64,000 bases of DNA from Bidens hawaiensis (taxonomy: Eukaryota; Streptophyta; Magnoliopsida; Asterales; Asteraceae), in the NCBI GenBank assembly GCA_021521415.1, contig JAIQDT010000670.1, forward strand, positions 496,001-560,000, given 5' to 3'. Under the pieces are notes generated by a model. The model did no database searches. It saw only the letters and a list, made by a program, of their open reading frames with translations, and was not told the origin of the DNA. The position numbers and the translations under genes were made by a program. How positions within the stretch are numbered: the stretch's first letter is position 1; every line of letters begins with the position of its first letter. This document shows, one piece after another, positions 35,087 to 46,493 of the stretch.

Positions 35087-35912
35087 ACAAAAAAAACAAA
35101 GTATTACCTCATGATATGGGAAATCTGAATCAAGCATTAATCTCGCAACTTGACTCTTTTAGGCCATTTTCTAGAGTCAGGATCAACACATCTAAAAGCC
35201 ACAAGAAGTGTGCGTTCTATAGCATGTGTGGAGCACTTCAGGTCAACAACTTCCTCTGCACTTCTATTTCCCACCTTCATTTTCAGCCACTCAACAAGAT
35301 TGACCTGGCAGAATTTTTAAAAGAACTGAAAATTGTACCACTCTTTTACATGGAAATGACAATTTTGACCCATTTACCAACACATGAGTCAGTTTATAAT
35401 TTGTTTTATCTATAGGGGGTCAAACCATCAGATAACATAATGCTTATAAAAAGTATATTCTTATAGAAATAATATACCTTTTGTAATAATATGATGTTAG
35501 TTATTGTACCTAATTAGCAGAATGACTGAAATCCATCGGATCCCTTCCATATACTGCTTCTAGAAAGAGCATACCGAAACTATAAATATCACGTTTTTCG
35601 TGTCACATGCTAGTATTTGCATATTTTGAGCCATATAACTGTTACAACATAAAGAAGTTCATACATTATTCAACCAACTATATTTTTAACTCATTATAAA
35701 GAATGATAAATATGTTTTAACAAGAAGTTGAAACCTTAACCAAATGTCCCGGTAACTCTTATATTTGTGACTTTCTCATAATCTAAAATCTTGGTCACAC
35801 CAAAGATATAAAGTTTGTTATTGAAACCGTGGGCTATTAAAATATTTCTAGAGTTTATGTCTCGATGCACAACCTTTGATTCTATAGCTTCATTCAAGTA
35901 AGCAAGCCTGCA
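35087..35912 (-). pseudogene. Decayed receptor-like kinase (At2g42960-like), copy B
   Basis: Same three blocks as at 20700-21525, at a constant offset of 14,387, with the same stops. It was already dead when the segment duplicated. Confidence 0.65.
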
Positions 35913-36138
35913 TTCAGATTCTCAAAATAAAAGTCAAATATTCAATTATGGATAAAAGGGTCATGTTGCACACATTTTAGTTGGTTAAGTTGATTGAATA
36001 ATATAAAAAAGATTCAATAAAAATGAATCAGTTATGCTTTTAGACATTAAATCATGTTTCTAACTTAATACTCCAAGCAGCAATCAACTGAAAGTTACAG
36101 AAAGTGCATGAAATGCACAAAAACCCTAAAATACTTAC

Positions 36139-36213
36139 AGGAGCGATGATTTTGTACTGAAGAGGGGGCAAACGCTTGTAAGAATCAAACAAAATGGTCC
36201 CATCCCTGTGCAA
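36139..36213 (-). other. Orphan exon-like block, copy B (unidentified)
   Basis: Same sequence and splice-site-like borders as 21752-21826. Family not recognised. Confidence 0.3.
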
Positions 36214-36931
36214 CTGCATATTCATACAATAATATAGATGATAATCTACGTTAACTCAATCTTGAATCTATAGAATCACAAATTTTGTGTAATAAGATGT
36301 AATTAATCAATAAAACATTTAACCGATACTGAAACAAATAAACGAATTAATGAATCAACGATGTTAATAAATTGAATATAGATTTTTTTTTTTTTGAATG
36401 GCAAATTTCATTAAATTGAATATAGATCATTACCTCAATTACCGACGATGATGAGAGGTCGTTACCAGAACAGATAAGGTAAACAAATCAATTGCAGGAA
36501 GTAATTGGTAACAGACGATGATGAGAGGTCATTACCTCAACTGAATTTGATTGTTATAGATGTTGGTGATTGTTAAAAGCTATTTGTAACAGACGTTGTT
36601 AATGCTTGTAACGGAAGTGCTTTGAATGCGCTGGAGATGGGAGACTTGTCGGAGAACTGCCGCACACTTAATGAGAGCTTTTAAAATTCCGGCGTCTTAA
36701 GAGAGAGAACAAGAGAAGTTGAAAGGTTGTCTAATGTAGTATAGATAAGAAAATATATTTATATATTATTAAATGATAGTTATTACTGAGTAATTTTTTT
36801 ACTAAACATTAGTAGTAAATTATTATAAAACATACTAACGAAACGCCTAGAGTTATGCATGGTCTAACACCACGATATTATTGTTTGGCTGTTTAAAATA
36901 ATACCTAACTATTATTAGGCTGTTTAAAATA

Positions 36932-36934
36932 TTA
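36932..36934. other. Empty target site (TTA) of the Harbinger-type insertion
   Basis: Copy B reads TTTAAAATATTACATGAATA across the point where copy A carries 927 bp flanked by two TTA copies. There is no excision footprint, so insertion into A after duplication is the simplest reading. Confidence 0.85.
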
Positions 36935-37361
36935 CATGAATACCTAAAATATTCTCAAGCTCCCGGTAACTGTCATAGTGGAGCAGCGATGGTGACAAGC
37001 ATCCTCGGTGGTGGTCGAGTAAACAGGACTCGTGGCAGCGGCAGGATTGTTCGGGTTCGTAAACAGAAGCCAACTACGATAAACCGCCAACTAAACTAAC
37101 TATACGCGAGTAAGGTATAAACGCACACCCGCCTATTTGAAATTAAATAATAATTTCATTAAACAAAACTATAACCGCGTCGACTGATTGAGCTCTAACC
37201 CGACCCGCCAAACTAAACAATAATTGAACAAATATTTATTTATCAGATCTAGAAAATAACCAATATAGATAAGCATGTTGTCCGGTAACGAAGATAGTGA
37301 CAACCGGGTGGTTCACACGTCAAGAAACCTTAATGGAATGAACATTCATATTCCGCATATA

Positions 37362-38165
37362 GGTAGTGTTTGGTATAAGAGAATGAAAGATGTAATGGAA
37401 TGAGTTATTACAAGAGAATGAAAAAAACCATGTTTGGTTTTCATGTGGTAATGGAAAGAACCATTCCATAGTGAATGAAATTCCTTCCAAATATAGGATT
37501 TTCATTCTTTTGATAATATGTGTTTTTTTTCATTCCTTCATGAAATGGAATCCATCACTCATTATATTATTATTATTATAACTATTAATATTAATATTAA
37601 TAATATAATATAAATAACGTATTATTATTATATTATATTATAGTATTGTTTTGTATAATAAAATATAACTATTATTATATTACAATTATTATTGTACTAT
37701 AAATATTATTATTATTTGACGAGTCAACGCTTCACGTGATTCAACATTTTACGATTATTTTTATTCAGTTTAGGGGGTGTTTGGGATTCCTTATTTTAGC
37801 TCCTTATAACTTATTACTTATGGATTATAAGTTATAAGATGTTTGGAAAAGTTAGGTTTTGTGAGTGTATAAGGTATAAGTTACAATTTTGTAAGTTATA
37901 ACTTATGTCTTAAATAAGTTATAAGGAGGTAAAATAAGGAATCCCAAACACCCCCTTAATGATCTTGCTGAAATGCACAGATCCTAAAAAAATGAGTTAA
38001 TATGAATATAATAATAATAATAATAAAAGGACGATCATTCCATTCCTACATGGTAATCAAACATGATAATCAAATAGTAATGATCCATTTTATTCCTTTG
38101 TCCATTCCATTCCTATATTCATTCCATTCCTTCATTCATTTCATTATGTCATACCAAACAGACCC
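37362..38165. mobile_element. MITE-like repeat with nested Tourist-like MITE, copy B
   Basis: Equivalent of 23888-24694. The right end reads CATACCAAACAGACCC, a better inverted match to the left GTGTTTGGTAT than in copy A. The inner 183-bp element is at 37773-37955 with TTA on both sides. Confidence 0.6.
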
Positions 38166-39187
38166 ATAATTGACACTATTTGATAAGAAGCCAAAGAAAT
38201 TGTAAGTGATACTATTAGTTACAAAATGGGTACCCGCTATTATTTACTAGGCAGACTCTTCATTTTCCCGAAAGTTATATCTAATGCTCAAATTAGAAAA
38301 TGATAGGTGGGATCTAATTAATAGAGCATGTAATGAATAAATATAGTTGTTTGGTAAAGTTTTGGTTAAATAAGGTGAACATCTAAAAAGATAAATAACA
38401 TAATGCTAGTGCGTCTGAGTTATAAAAACACATGATGCATGTTGCTGGAATAATAAACGACTCGGAAAGACCGATCGAATTACAATATGTAGTAATTACT
38501 ATGGTAAACGTGCTTAATTAGAGGCTAAATGTGAACATACTTGTTATGCTTACCTATTAGTACCGTCTCGACTAGTTGCTTTATAGTTTTTACTTGTTAC
38601 TATTATTAATGACGGGATTATAAACGTTAAAGTAGCTAGAATATTTTATCCTACTAGATGAAAAGGAAATATGTGTGCCATAGGACTAGGTTATAAAAAC
38701 AATAACAGTAAAACAATTTTGCAACATTGTTTCAGTTAAACCAAAAAACTTATATTTTATCAATTGAATTACAACGGAATTATTTTAGATAATAAAAATA
38801 CGTAAATTTTTACTTTTAAATAAATTTCTTTTTAAGAGAATGTTTTATTTAAATAAAACATAACTATGTAACCCTTAACTGAAAGGTTAACCAGTCTTAG
38901 AACTGAACATTGTTTTAAACTACGGCTTTTGAACTAAAAACTTATAAGGGATTGTTATAACATAAAATAATATATATGAGAAGCAAGACATATAGAAAAC
39001 CGAACAATATGCGCTAACACAATATTTATGTTTTAAATCATAAAATAGACGTTTGAAAATACAAACATATAAAGTAATGTTTTCTTACATAAAAATAACT
39101 TGAAATATTTTACTACATTAAATGTTTTATTAACTTACATTGCCGTTTTGCAGTAAACGTCAATTAAATGCAATTTACGGTATATGT
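38166..39187. other. Gene-less stretch in copy B
   Basis: AT-rich intergenic DNA equivalent to 24695-25715; nothing recognised. Confidence 0.5.
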
Positions 39188-39862
39188 GTAATGTATATTA
39201 ATTTATGCATGTATGTGTATATGTATGTGTGTATGTATGTATATAGAGGTATGTATGTATATAGGTATATTAGTTGTATGTGTGTATGTATGTATGTATG
39301 TATATGTATATTAATTGATGTATGTATGTATGTACGTATATAGAGGTATGTATGTATGTGTGTGTATATTTATGTATATGTATATTGTATTTATGCTTGT
39401 ATATGTATATTAATTGTATGTATGTATGTATGTATATGTATATGCATGTATGTATGTATATGTATATTGCATGTAAGTATGTATGTATGCATGTATGTAT
39501 GTATGTGTGTATGTATGTATGTAGTATGTATGTAGGTTAGGGTACGTAGGATAGGGTAGGGTGGGGTTAAAATAAGTTGATCTGATGGTGGATATGTATG
39601 TATATATATATATGTATGTGTATGTATGTATGTATGTGTATATGTGTGTATGTATGTATGTATGTGTATATGTATTTATGTATGTATATTGTATGAATGT
39701 ATATATGTGTATATGTATGTATGTATATGTGTATATGTATGTATGTATCTATGTATATTAATTGTATGTATGCATGTGTTTATGTATGTATGTATATATG
39801 TATGTATGTATGTATATGTAAATTGTATGTATGTACATATATACGTATGTATGTATGTATTA
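39188..39862. repeat. Long (GTAT)n microsatellite, copy B
   Basis: About 675 bp of GTAT and variants, with the same GGTTAGGGTACGTAGGATAG interruption as copy A. It contains extra GTAT runs at about 39420-39460 and 39600-39740 that copy A lacks. Confidence 0.95.
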
Positions 39863-40569
39863 TTATAGTTTTTAAACAAACTGGTTAACAGACCGGTGTA
39901 ATTGGTGACAAAAAGAATGATTATCCCTTTTATTTTTTACAATTTTGAAGTCGGGGGAGGACTCATGGGCAATTTGGTTGCTACACCATATTGGTTTATG
40001 AGGATTTTTAAATGTTGGCAATAATTGGTTTTCGTCACCAAAGGATAGTTACAATAATGGCTATAAAACTTTATGTATGCATGTTGCTTTATTCATTAAC
40101 AAATTTCGTGGGATTATCTTGTTATATATATGTTTCCTTGTTTTTTTTTTTGTCTATCTTGTTTAGTTATTTAGAGATGTAGAATAATTAGAGCCGGAAC
40201 TACAAGGAAAATGTAGGCCAGGATCATTTATTCAATTAGGATCATAAGAACGAACAGTATGAATATGCACACATTATGTGCATGGACTCTCGACAGGAAC
40301 AAAAACACGAAAACACACAACACACTTATACACACGCTAATATTAACACACTGTATTCTGACAAATGTGTAGATGATTACAAATATATATAGGGTGCGAA
40401 AGGTTACAAACCAATTGACAAAACCCTTAGGGCTTAGTTAAATATTAACTTTCAAACAATAACTACCCTTTAACTAACTTAACTACCAATATTTGGGATA
40501 ATTACAATTTTACAATAACACAATTAACAACACAAAACTTAGGATAAATCTTGTATTAGTTAACTTGTG
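39863..40569. other. Downstream region of CRK copy B
   Basis: Equivalent of 26310-27013; non-coding. Confidence 0.5.
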
Positions 40570-43421
40570 TTACCTCGGGTAGAAACTACTGCGAGAAACT
40601 GTAGCAACTGAACTAGAGTCCTCACCATTACAGTTATCCAACAACTTTTGTCTAATGTTGTTAAGTTCCAAAGTGAATTCGTTTACAAACGGGGGATTGG
40701 AAGGGGTGGGTAACGGGCCATCATTTTTTGCTAACATTTTTAGTGCTGCTGACATGGTTGGTCTTAAAGATGGATCTTCTTGAGTGCACAAAAGAGCTAC
40801 ATTTACCACTTTAATGACATCTTTTTGGAAATTTATGTTGGGGTAAATGTGCATCATTAGATTTGGGTCGAATATTTCCTCCACTGTTCCTTGCTTGAAA
40901 TGCTTCCATGCCTGCACATCCACAAATAACCCAGTAGAAATGCTTTTAAAAGATGCTTGCATTTGTTTAATTACTCACTCGGAGTTGATCACAAAATTTG
41001 TGATTGATTGTATGCATATAGGGGTTACATATGCCGATGTATATAGAGTTAATGTCTAGACGTAAAAAAACACAATGTGTTTAATAATCGATCCCACAAG
41101 GTGGGAAATGGGTGGGCTGAGTAACATGCCAAAGTAAGTAACTTTATAAATGGGTCGAAACAGGACAGCGTGAGTTGATCCGAACACTTTTTGTAGCAGT
41201 ATGAGATGAAGTGCATATACTTACTGTAGACGGTAAGCTTTCGGTATATTCTTTGTCTGTACTTTTGTTGCTTTCTATTCCAGTGACTACCTCTAGAATT
41301 AGAATACCAAAGCTATAGACGTCTGCCTTTTCGGTTAACTGACCATGGGCGATGTATTCTGGAGCCATATACCCGCTGATAATATCAAAATTAAAAAGAA
41401 AAAGTTAGTAGATTATATAAGTAAATTTATAATTTAAATATCTTTTGCATGATTATTTTATATGAAAAGGGGATACTTACAGTGTTCCTGCAATGACGGT
41501 GCTGATGTGGCTTTTATCATCTTGAAAAGACCTGGCCAACCCAAAATCAGCTATTTTGGGACGAAGCCTTGAGTCTAATAAGATGTTAGGAGCTTTTATA
41601 TCCCTGTGAATAATCCGGTGGTTGGTATTCTCATGAAGGTAAACCAGGCCTTCTGCTATACCAATAATAATCTTAACCCTCTTCTCCCAATCTATTTCTC
41701 TTCCTTTTATTTTATCTGCAAAAATTCATAAGTACATCTCAATTAATCACATTAATGATTTCAGAGTGTATGGAATGTGTTGATTTGGTTATGCGGTATC
41801 TCAAAGGCTCAAGCACTAGGCAAATGGGTTAAACTAGCCAAACGGGTCAAAAATCATGCTCACTAATACATAATCCATTATCATCGTCAGTGGGGTTGGA
41901 TAATGGGTTTGTACGTTTTGGTTTATAGAGGTTATTTTAGTTATGGGTTAGGGCGGGTGACCCATTTGAGACAAAACATAACTCAAATACACAGAGTTCA
42001 TAACTAAATGAATTGTAAGTGTATTAATATTTTTACAACTTACCAAAAATGAAGAGGTCAAGGCTTTTGTTGGGCAAATATTCGTATATAAGAATGCTTT
42101 CGGGTCCTGAATAGCTGCATCCTAATAACCTAACCAGATTTTTGTGTTCAACACTGCTAATCATATTAACTTCATTATAGAAATCTGCTATTCTGAATTT
42201 GTTGTTGAAGAAAAGCCTCTTCACAGCTATTTCCCGTCCATCTTTTAAAACCCCCTGATAGATATTTCATTGTTACAATTACTTATATAAAAACTAAACC
42301 AATATTGCCCAAAAAAAGTATCAGAAGACTTCATAGACAATCTTAAAGGCAGGTAAAAATTTTGACCCATTTGATTTGGTTAAACTATTATCTCTAATGG
42401 GTCAAACGGGTCGAAAGTCAACTGAAATGTGCCTTTAATGCATAAAATGTCCTAAATAAGTAACTAAAAGTTAGATTAGATCATATTTGACCCTCTAATC
42501 AGATATAAAAAAAGGACAAAAGTAATAAACTCATAATAATGTCTTGTTATTGGTAAATTTTTTTCACAGTTTTGTTGATTGAATGACCCAAATGAAACAA
42601 TTTAAAGTTCTTGACTTTTTTTAAAGCATTTGTAAAAGACTTCACAACAATAGAATAATATTCAAAGTTAAGTGTTTTTTGTACATACATAAACATTTGA
42701 ATGACTTTAGTTAAGAAACTTTGTTACTATTAGATGAGATATTCGTTATAAAAATTCCAAACTTTTGGCTATTCCTTTTGAACTTAACTGTTACCCCCAC
42801 CTCCAACACACACACACACACTTGATGACGTGCTTGTAGTATAAGTAACAACCTTGTACACTGTCCCGAATCCTCCTTGCCCAAGCTTATTAGACTCATC
42901 CCAGTATTCTGTAGCTTTTTCGACAGTGGAGTATTTGAAGTTCAAGCTACTGTCATTCAGAACCTTTGCCAGTTTCCCAGCATCATAAGATCCTGGTAAT
43001 TGCAAGCAATAATTAATTTGTTTCACATATAAGAACATGGTTTTTTGTTATTACAAATTTTGTAGAACAGAAACAACTTGTACCTTTTCTCTTGCGTTGT
43101 ATATATCTGTTTTTCCTGATGTATAAAATAATCATCAAAGCAACTGTAATAACTACCAAAGCACTAACAACCGAAGCCGCCAAAGCTATTATCCTCACTG
43201 CCAAAAACAAAACCAACATTACAGAAGCTCTATATGATTTTAGTATAATTGTGGTTACCTTTGTTGCTAGAGCTCCTTTTGAGCGCTACAGGATTGAGAT
43301 AATTGGTATCCGAGTACCTCAAGAAACACCCAGTGTTCAACACGCGACCCTCAGACCAAGGTAAACATTTCTTTATCGACACCGATGCATTCTCCAAACA
43401 CGCCCTACAAGAACTCGGGCT
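40570..43421 (-). pseudogene. CRK copy B, 5'-truncated by the LTR element
   Basis: Exons 2-7 are complete and open: 43197-43084, 42992-42853, 42254-42044, 41715-41481, 41375-41225, 40911-40570. Kinase motifs match copy A, but here the activation segment keeps AGTLGYMAPEY. Exon 1 is cut to 43421-43259: only the end of the second DUF26 module ([19 protein letters not shown]) is left, and the signal peptide, first DUF26, promoter and start codon are gone. At 43421 sequence changes to an LTR. Any transcript would encode a kinase without a receptor part. The LTR points away from the gene, so it is not placed to drive it directly. Confidence 0.85.
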
Positions 43422-43659
43422 TATCTTATCTTCTCTAGCAATCTCTTAATATACATTTATATTCAAGAGCAATCTAGTCTGATTCTCACGCCGGAGGGTG
43501 GTCACAAGGAGGTACCCCCCCTTCTCAGTGACGAGCTCACGGTGTCTGTTTTGCAGGTCATCAGAAGAACCATCTTTGCCGGACCTAACCCCTCGTGGGA
43601 AACATCTATTAAACCCCAGATTATCCGTAATCTGCCCGGGGTCAATTAGTGTTTCTTCA
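43421..43659 (+). repeat. Truncated 5' LTR of element 2
   Basis: Corresponds to the last 240 bases of the 3' LTR (51663-51902), ending GTTTCTTCA. It lacks the promoter part with the TATA box, so full-length genomic RNA from this copy is unlikely unless another promoter is used. Confidence 0.9.
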
Positions 43660-43660
43660 T

Positions 43661-43675
43661 TGGCGCCATCCGTGC
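43661..43675 (+). other. Primer-binding site candidate, element 2
   Basis: TGGCGCCATCCGTGC, one base after the LTR end, identical to that of element 1. Confidence 0.6.
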
Positions 43676-43723
43676 ATAAAAGCTAGAACTAATTTTCTCA
43701 GTTTTTTCAAAACTTCTGGAAAG

Positions 43724-45256
43724 ATGGTTAACGTTACTCTGGTCCCCAGGCCAGGGAGTAACCAAGAAACCCCGGTAACCACAACCCCAGCTACTGGGGG
43801 GAACACCGGTGAATACACACGTTTTACGAACACTACCCCGGTTACCCAAGCCGGGGCAAGTGCAGTAAATTTTACAAACACTACCCCGGTCACTCGAGCC
43901 GGGGCAAGTGCAGTAAACAATCATCCCCTAGGATTCATTGATACCCAGGCGGAAAGACGACAGACGAGGTTCCCCCACAAAACACTTGATCAAGTTAAAG
44001 CGTGGGCGGAAGTATGTCAAAAGGAATTCCAAGCTGAGTTGGATGAACGCTTACGTTCACTCCAACAGGCTGACGAATTCGGAAGCACTCAACAGCTCAA
44101 CATGAGCAATGAGTGCGAGTACTTGGACGATGATTCGAAGGAATCCGACACCGACGCAAACCCTCGCCATAGGGCGAAAGGGAAGCGTAAGGAAACAGAC
44201 TTCCAACCGAGAAGGAATTTTGGAGAAACTTTCAAACCAAAAAACGCTGGTAGAAACCCACGTGACTTCTCCAAAGCTTTTAGACCAACTGTTGCAAATG
44301 CGGGAACGTCCAAGTTTGCAAGGGACATTGCGGAAGCAATCGCCCCGAAGAGTGCCAAGCAGATGCCCAACATCGGCACTTATGATGGTATATCCGACCC
44401 AGACGATCATTTGAACAGATTCATAGCGGGGGCAACCGTCAGCAACTGGACGGAACCCACGTGGTGTTATATGTTCCAGATGACGCTGGTTGGAGCAGCC
44501 AGAGCGTGGTTCGACCGTTTACCAGTCCACCACATCTACGATTGGACAGACTTCCAACAGAAGTTCAGCCAACACTTCAGTCAACAAAGGAAGTACACTG
44601 AAGAACAATGGACAATCCTCAACTGCATCCGAGAGGAAGATGAGTCTTTACTAGACTTCATCACGCGCTTCAATTCAAAGAAGCTAAGTCTGGGCAGTAT
44701 TAGCGAAGATCTTGTTCGCGCTGCTTTCATCCAGGGCGCGAAGGACCCAGAGCTCATCCGCACCTTAACGGGTAAAGATGGCATGCCATCCACATGGGAT
44801 GCCATCATGACAGCAGCTAAACACTTCGCGGAAACGGAAAAGCAACTAGGTAGAGATCTTCCCCAGAGCACAAACCTCTACACCCAGAAAACAAGAGAAA
44901 ACAATGTCCTTACCGCCCGACTAAACAAAAAGAGGAAGCTAGGTATTTGGCAGTCAAGGGTAAACTTTGACACCTCATCCGGCTCGCACCCTCGGTTAGG
45001 CGGAAAGGATAACATGCAGTCGTCGAACCGGAACTCCAGATGGACGCCATTCACCAAAAGCGTCACCGAGATATTCGACACCGAGAGACTCCCATGGCCA
45101 AAGGCTCCAATAATCCGAGAGCGTCACAACGCTGATCAGAGCAAATTCTGTGACTTCCACAGGACAAGAGGCCACAACACCGAGGAATGCGTAGACTTGA
45201 AGGACATCGTCGAAGCATTTGTCAGAGATGGGACGCTCACGCACCTCGTGGCATAA
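43724..45256 (+). CDS. gag of element 2, intact
   Basis: 510 residues. The first 130 or so residues include two near-identical repeats around TTPVTQAGASAVNF. Residues about 150-190 are charged (DTDANPRHRAKGKRK). The plant retrotransposon gag domain follows, with IGTYDGISDPDDHLNRFIAG, AARAWFDRLPVHH, FQQKFSQHFSQQRKY and FITRFNSKKLSLGSI, and a C-terminal zinc-finger-like CDFHRTRGHNTEEC. It should form the particle that packages element RNA. The start is the ATG 65 bases after the LTR; an in-frame GTG further upstream lies inside the LTR and is ignored. It stops right after HLVA with no pol behind it, as in element 1. Confidence 0.85.
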   Translation: MVNVTLVPRPGSNQETPVTTTPATGGNTGEYTRFTNTTPVTQAGASAVNFTNTTPVTRAGASAVNNHPLGFIDTQAERRQTRFPHKTLDQVKAWAEVCQKEFQAELDERLRSLQQADEFGSTQQLNMSNECEYLDDDSKESDTDANPRHRAKGKRKETDFQPRRNFGETFKPKNAGRNPRDFSKAFRPTVANAGTSKFARDIAEAIAPKSAKQMPNIGTYDGISDPDDHLNRFIAGATVSNWTEPTWCYMFQMTLVGAARAWFDRLPVHHIYDWTDFQQKFSQHFSQQRKYTEEQWTILNCIREEDESLLDFITRFNSKKLSLGSISEDLVRAAFIQGAKDPELIRTLTGKDGMPSTWDAIMTAAKHFAETEKQLGRDLPQSTNLYTQKTRENNVLTARLNKKRKLGIWQSRVNFDTSSGSHPRLGGKDNMQSSNRNSRWTPFTKSVTEIFDTERLPWPKAPIIRERHNADQSKFCDFHRTRGHNTEECVDLKDIVEAFVRDGTLTHLVA

Positions 45257-46493
45257 TGAACGCTGAGCAGGCTAATGCGTGTAGAACCCCAGTTGGGGAA
45301 AACACAAATAAAACTGCAACTTCAATGTCGGAGACTACATACTGCGTAAACAACGAGATTCCGAACCAAGTGCATATCGGCTCGAAAGGCTCGATGACAC
45401 TCCCAAGAACATGGAAGGGAGCTCAATTACACAGTCTGCATGTAGATCAATTCCAAACTTGTAAAGAAAAGGCCCAGAGCCACTTTTAATGGAAATGATT
45501 CTCCTTATCACATTGACGCTGATAATCTTACATTTATACTTATGAACTTTCCACACTGATATGCCGGTCTTCACCGCATACATAAGTGGGGAAGTAAGTC
45601 GTTGCGTGTGGAAGGCGGCAAAACCCGCATAAACACAAAAAACGGCAAACCTTCACGCAGGTCAGTCATAGGTGAAATTCGGTCATCCCACTAAATGAAA
45701 GTGCCGGTCCTACCCGCACAATCATCATAGAGGAAACTGAACGTTAACCTATTGACAACCGCGCGTCGAACGGTTAACTTATCCAAAACGCTGATATGCC
45801 GGTATTCACCGCATAAATAAGTGTGAAAAGAAGTCGTTGCGTGTGGAAGGCGGCAAAACCCGCATAAACACAAAAAACGGCAAGAATTTCTAAGGAAAAG
45901 ATGAGGAAAACCTTCACGCAGGTCAGTCATAGGTAAAGTTTGGTCATCCTACTAAATGCAAGTGACGGTCTTACCCGCACAATCATGATAGAGGAAACTG
46001 AACATTAACCTATTGACAACCGCGCGTCGAATGGTTAACTTATTCAGAACACTTAGAAAATCTCTTAAGGAAAAAATGAGGAAAACCTCCACGCAGGTCA
46101 GATATAGGTAAAGTTTAGCCATCCTACTAAGTGAAAGTGACGGTCTTACCCGCACAATCACGAAAGAGGAAGCAAAACTTTAACCTATTATCTGCCACGT
46201 TGAAAGGTTAACTTATCCAAAGTACTTAAGAAATTGCTAAGTTAAACTAAAGTATGCACAAGCGAATCATATATTGTTTATGCGGCAAAACAAGTGTCAA
46301 ATTAAACTATATTATGCATGAGCAAGTCGTATAACGTTTATAAAGCAAGAGTGACGGTCCTACCCGCACAAAAGATTTATATTCCATAAAAATTCAACTG
46401 TTACAAGAATGGCCGGGTATCTACCCGCCTACAAGAATATAAATGTATACAAAGACGTAAATCTATCCTAACAGTGGGAAAGGATTTAAAAGA
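45257..46493. repeat. Spacer with tandem repeats between gag and the antisense gene, element 2
   Basis: From 45557 to about 46240 there are three partial copies of a roughly 234-bp unit containing CTGATATGCCGGT, GGCGGCAAAACCCGCATAAAC, CACGCAGGTCAG, TTGACAACCGCGCGTCGA and GGTTAAC words. Element 1 has a single copy. The rest is non-coding. 3' ends of gag and antisense transcripts must lie here. Confidence 0.7.

Larger units (their letters stand above)
31602..43421. repeat. Segmental duplication, copy B (about 11.8 kb)
   Basis: Second copy of 17841-29866. It starts within the F-box exon (TGCGCGATTG) and ends abruptly in CRK exon 1, where sequence continues as the U3/R part of a gypsy LTR. Differences from A: no Harbinger-type insertion, 2.3 instead of 1.3 units of the 625-bp repeat, a longer GTAT tract, small indels. 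Stretches of hundreds of bases are otherwise identical by eye. Confidence 0.95.

Noticed and set aside
39322..39868. Several overlapping open frames rich in Tyr, Met, Val and Cys on both strands
   Set aside because: They are translations of the GTAT microsatellite, open because the repeat lacks stops in those frames.
43421..43659. LTR promoter driving the truncated CRK copy B
   Set aside because: This LTR piece lacks the TATA part and points away from the gene.
43649..43723. Extra 25 codons at the front of gag in element 2, from an in-frame GTG
   Set aside because: They run across the LTR end and the primer-binding site; the ATG at 43724 matches the start in element 1.
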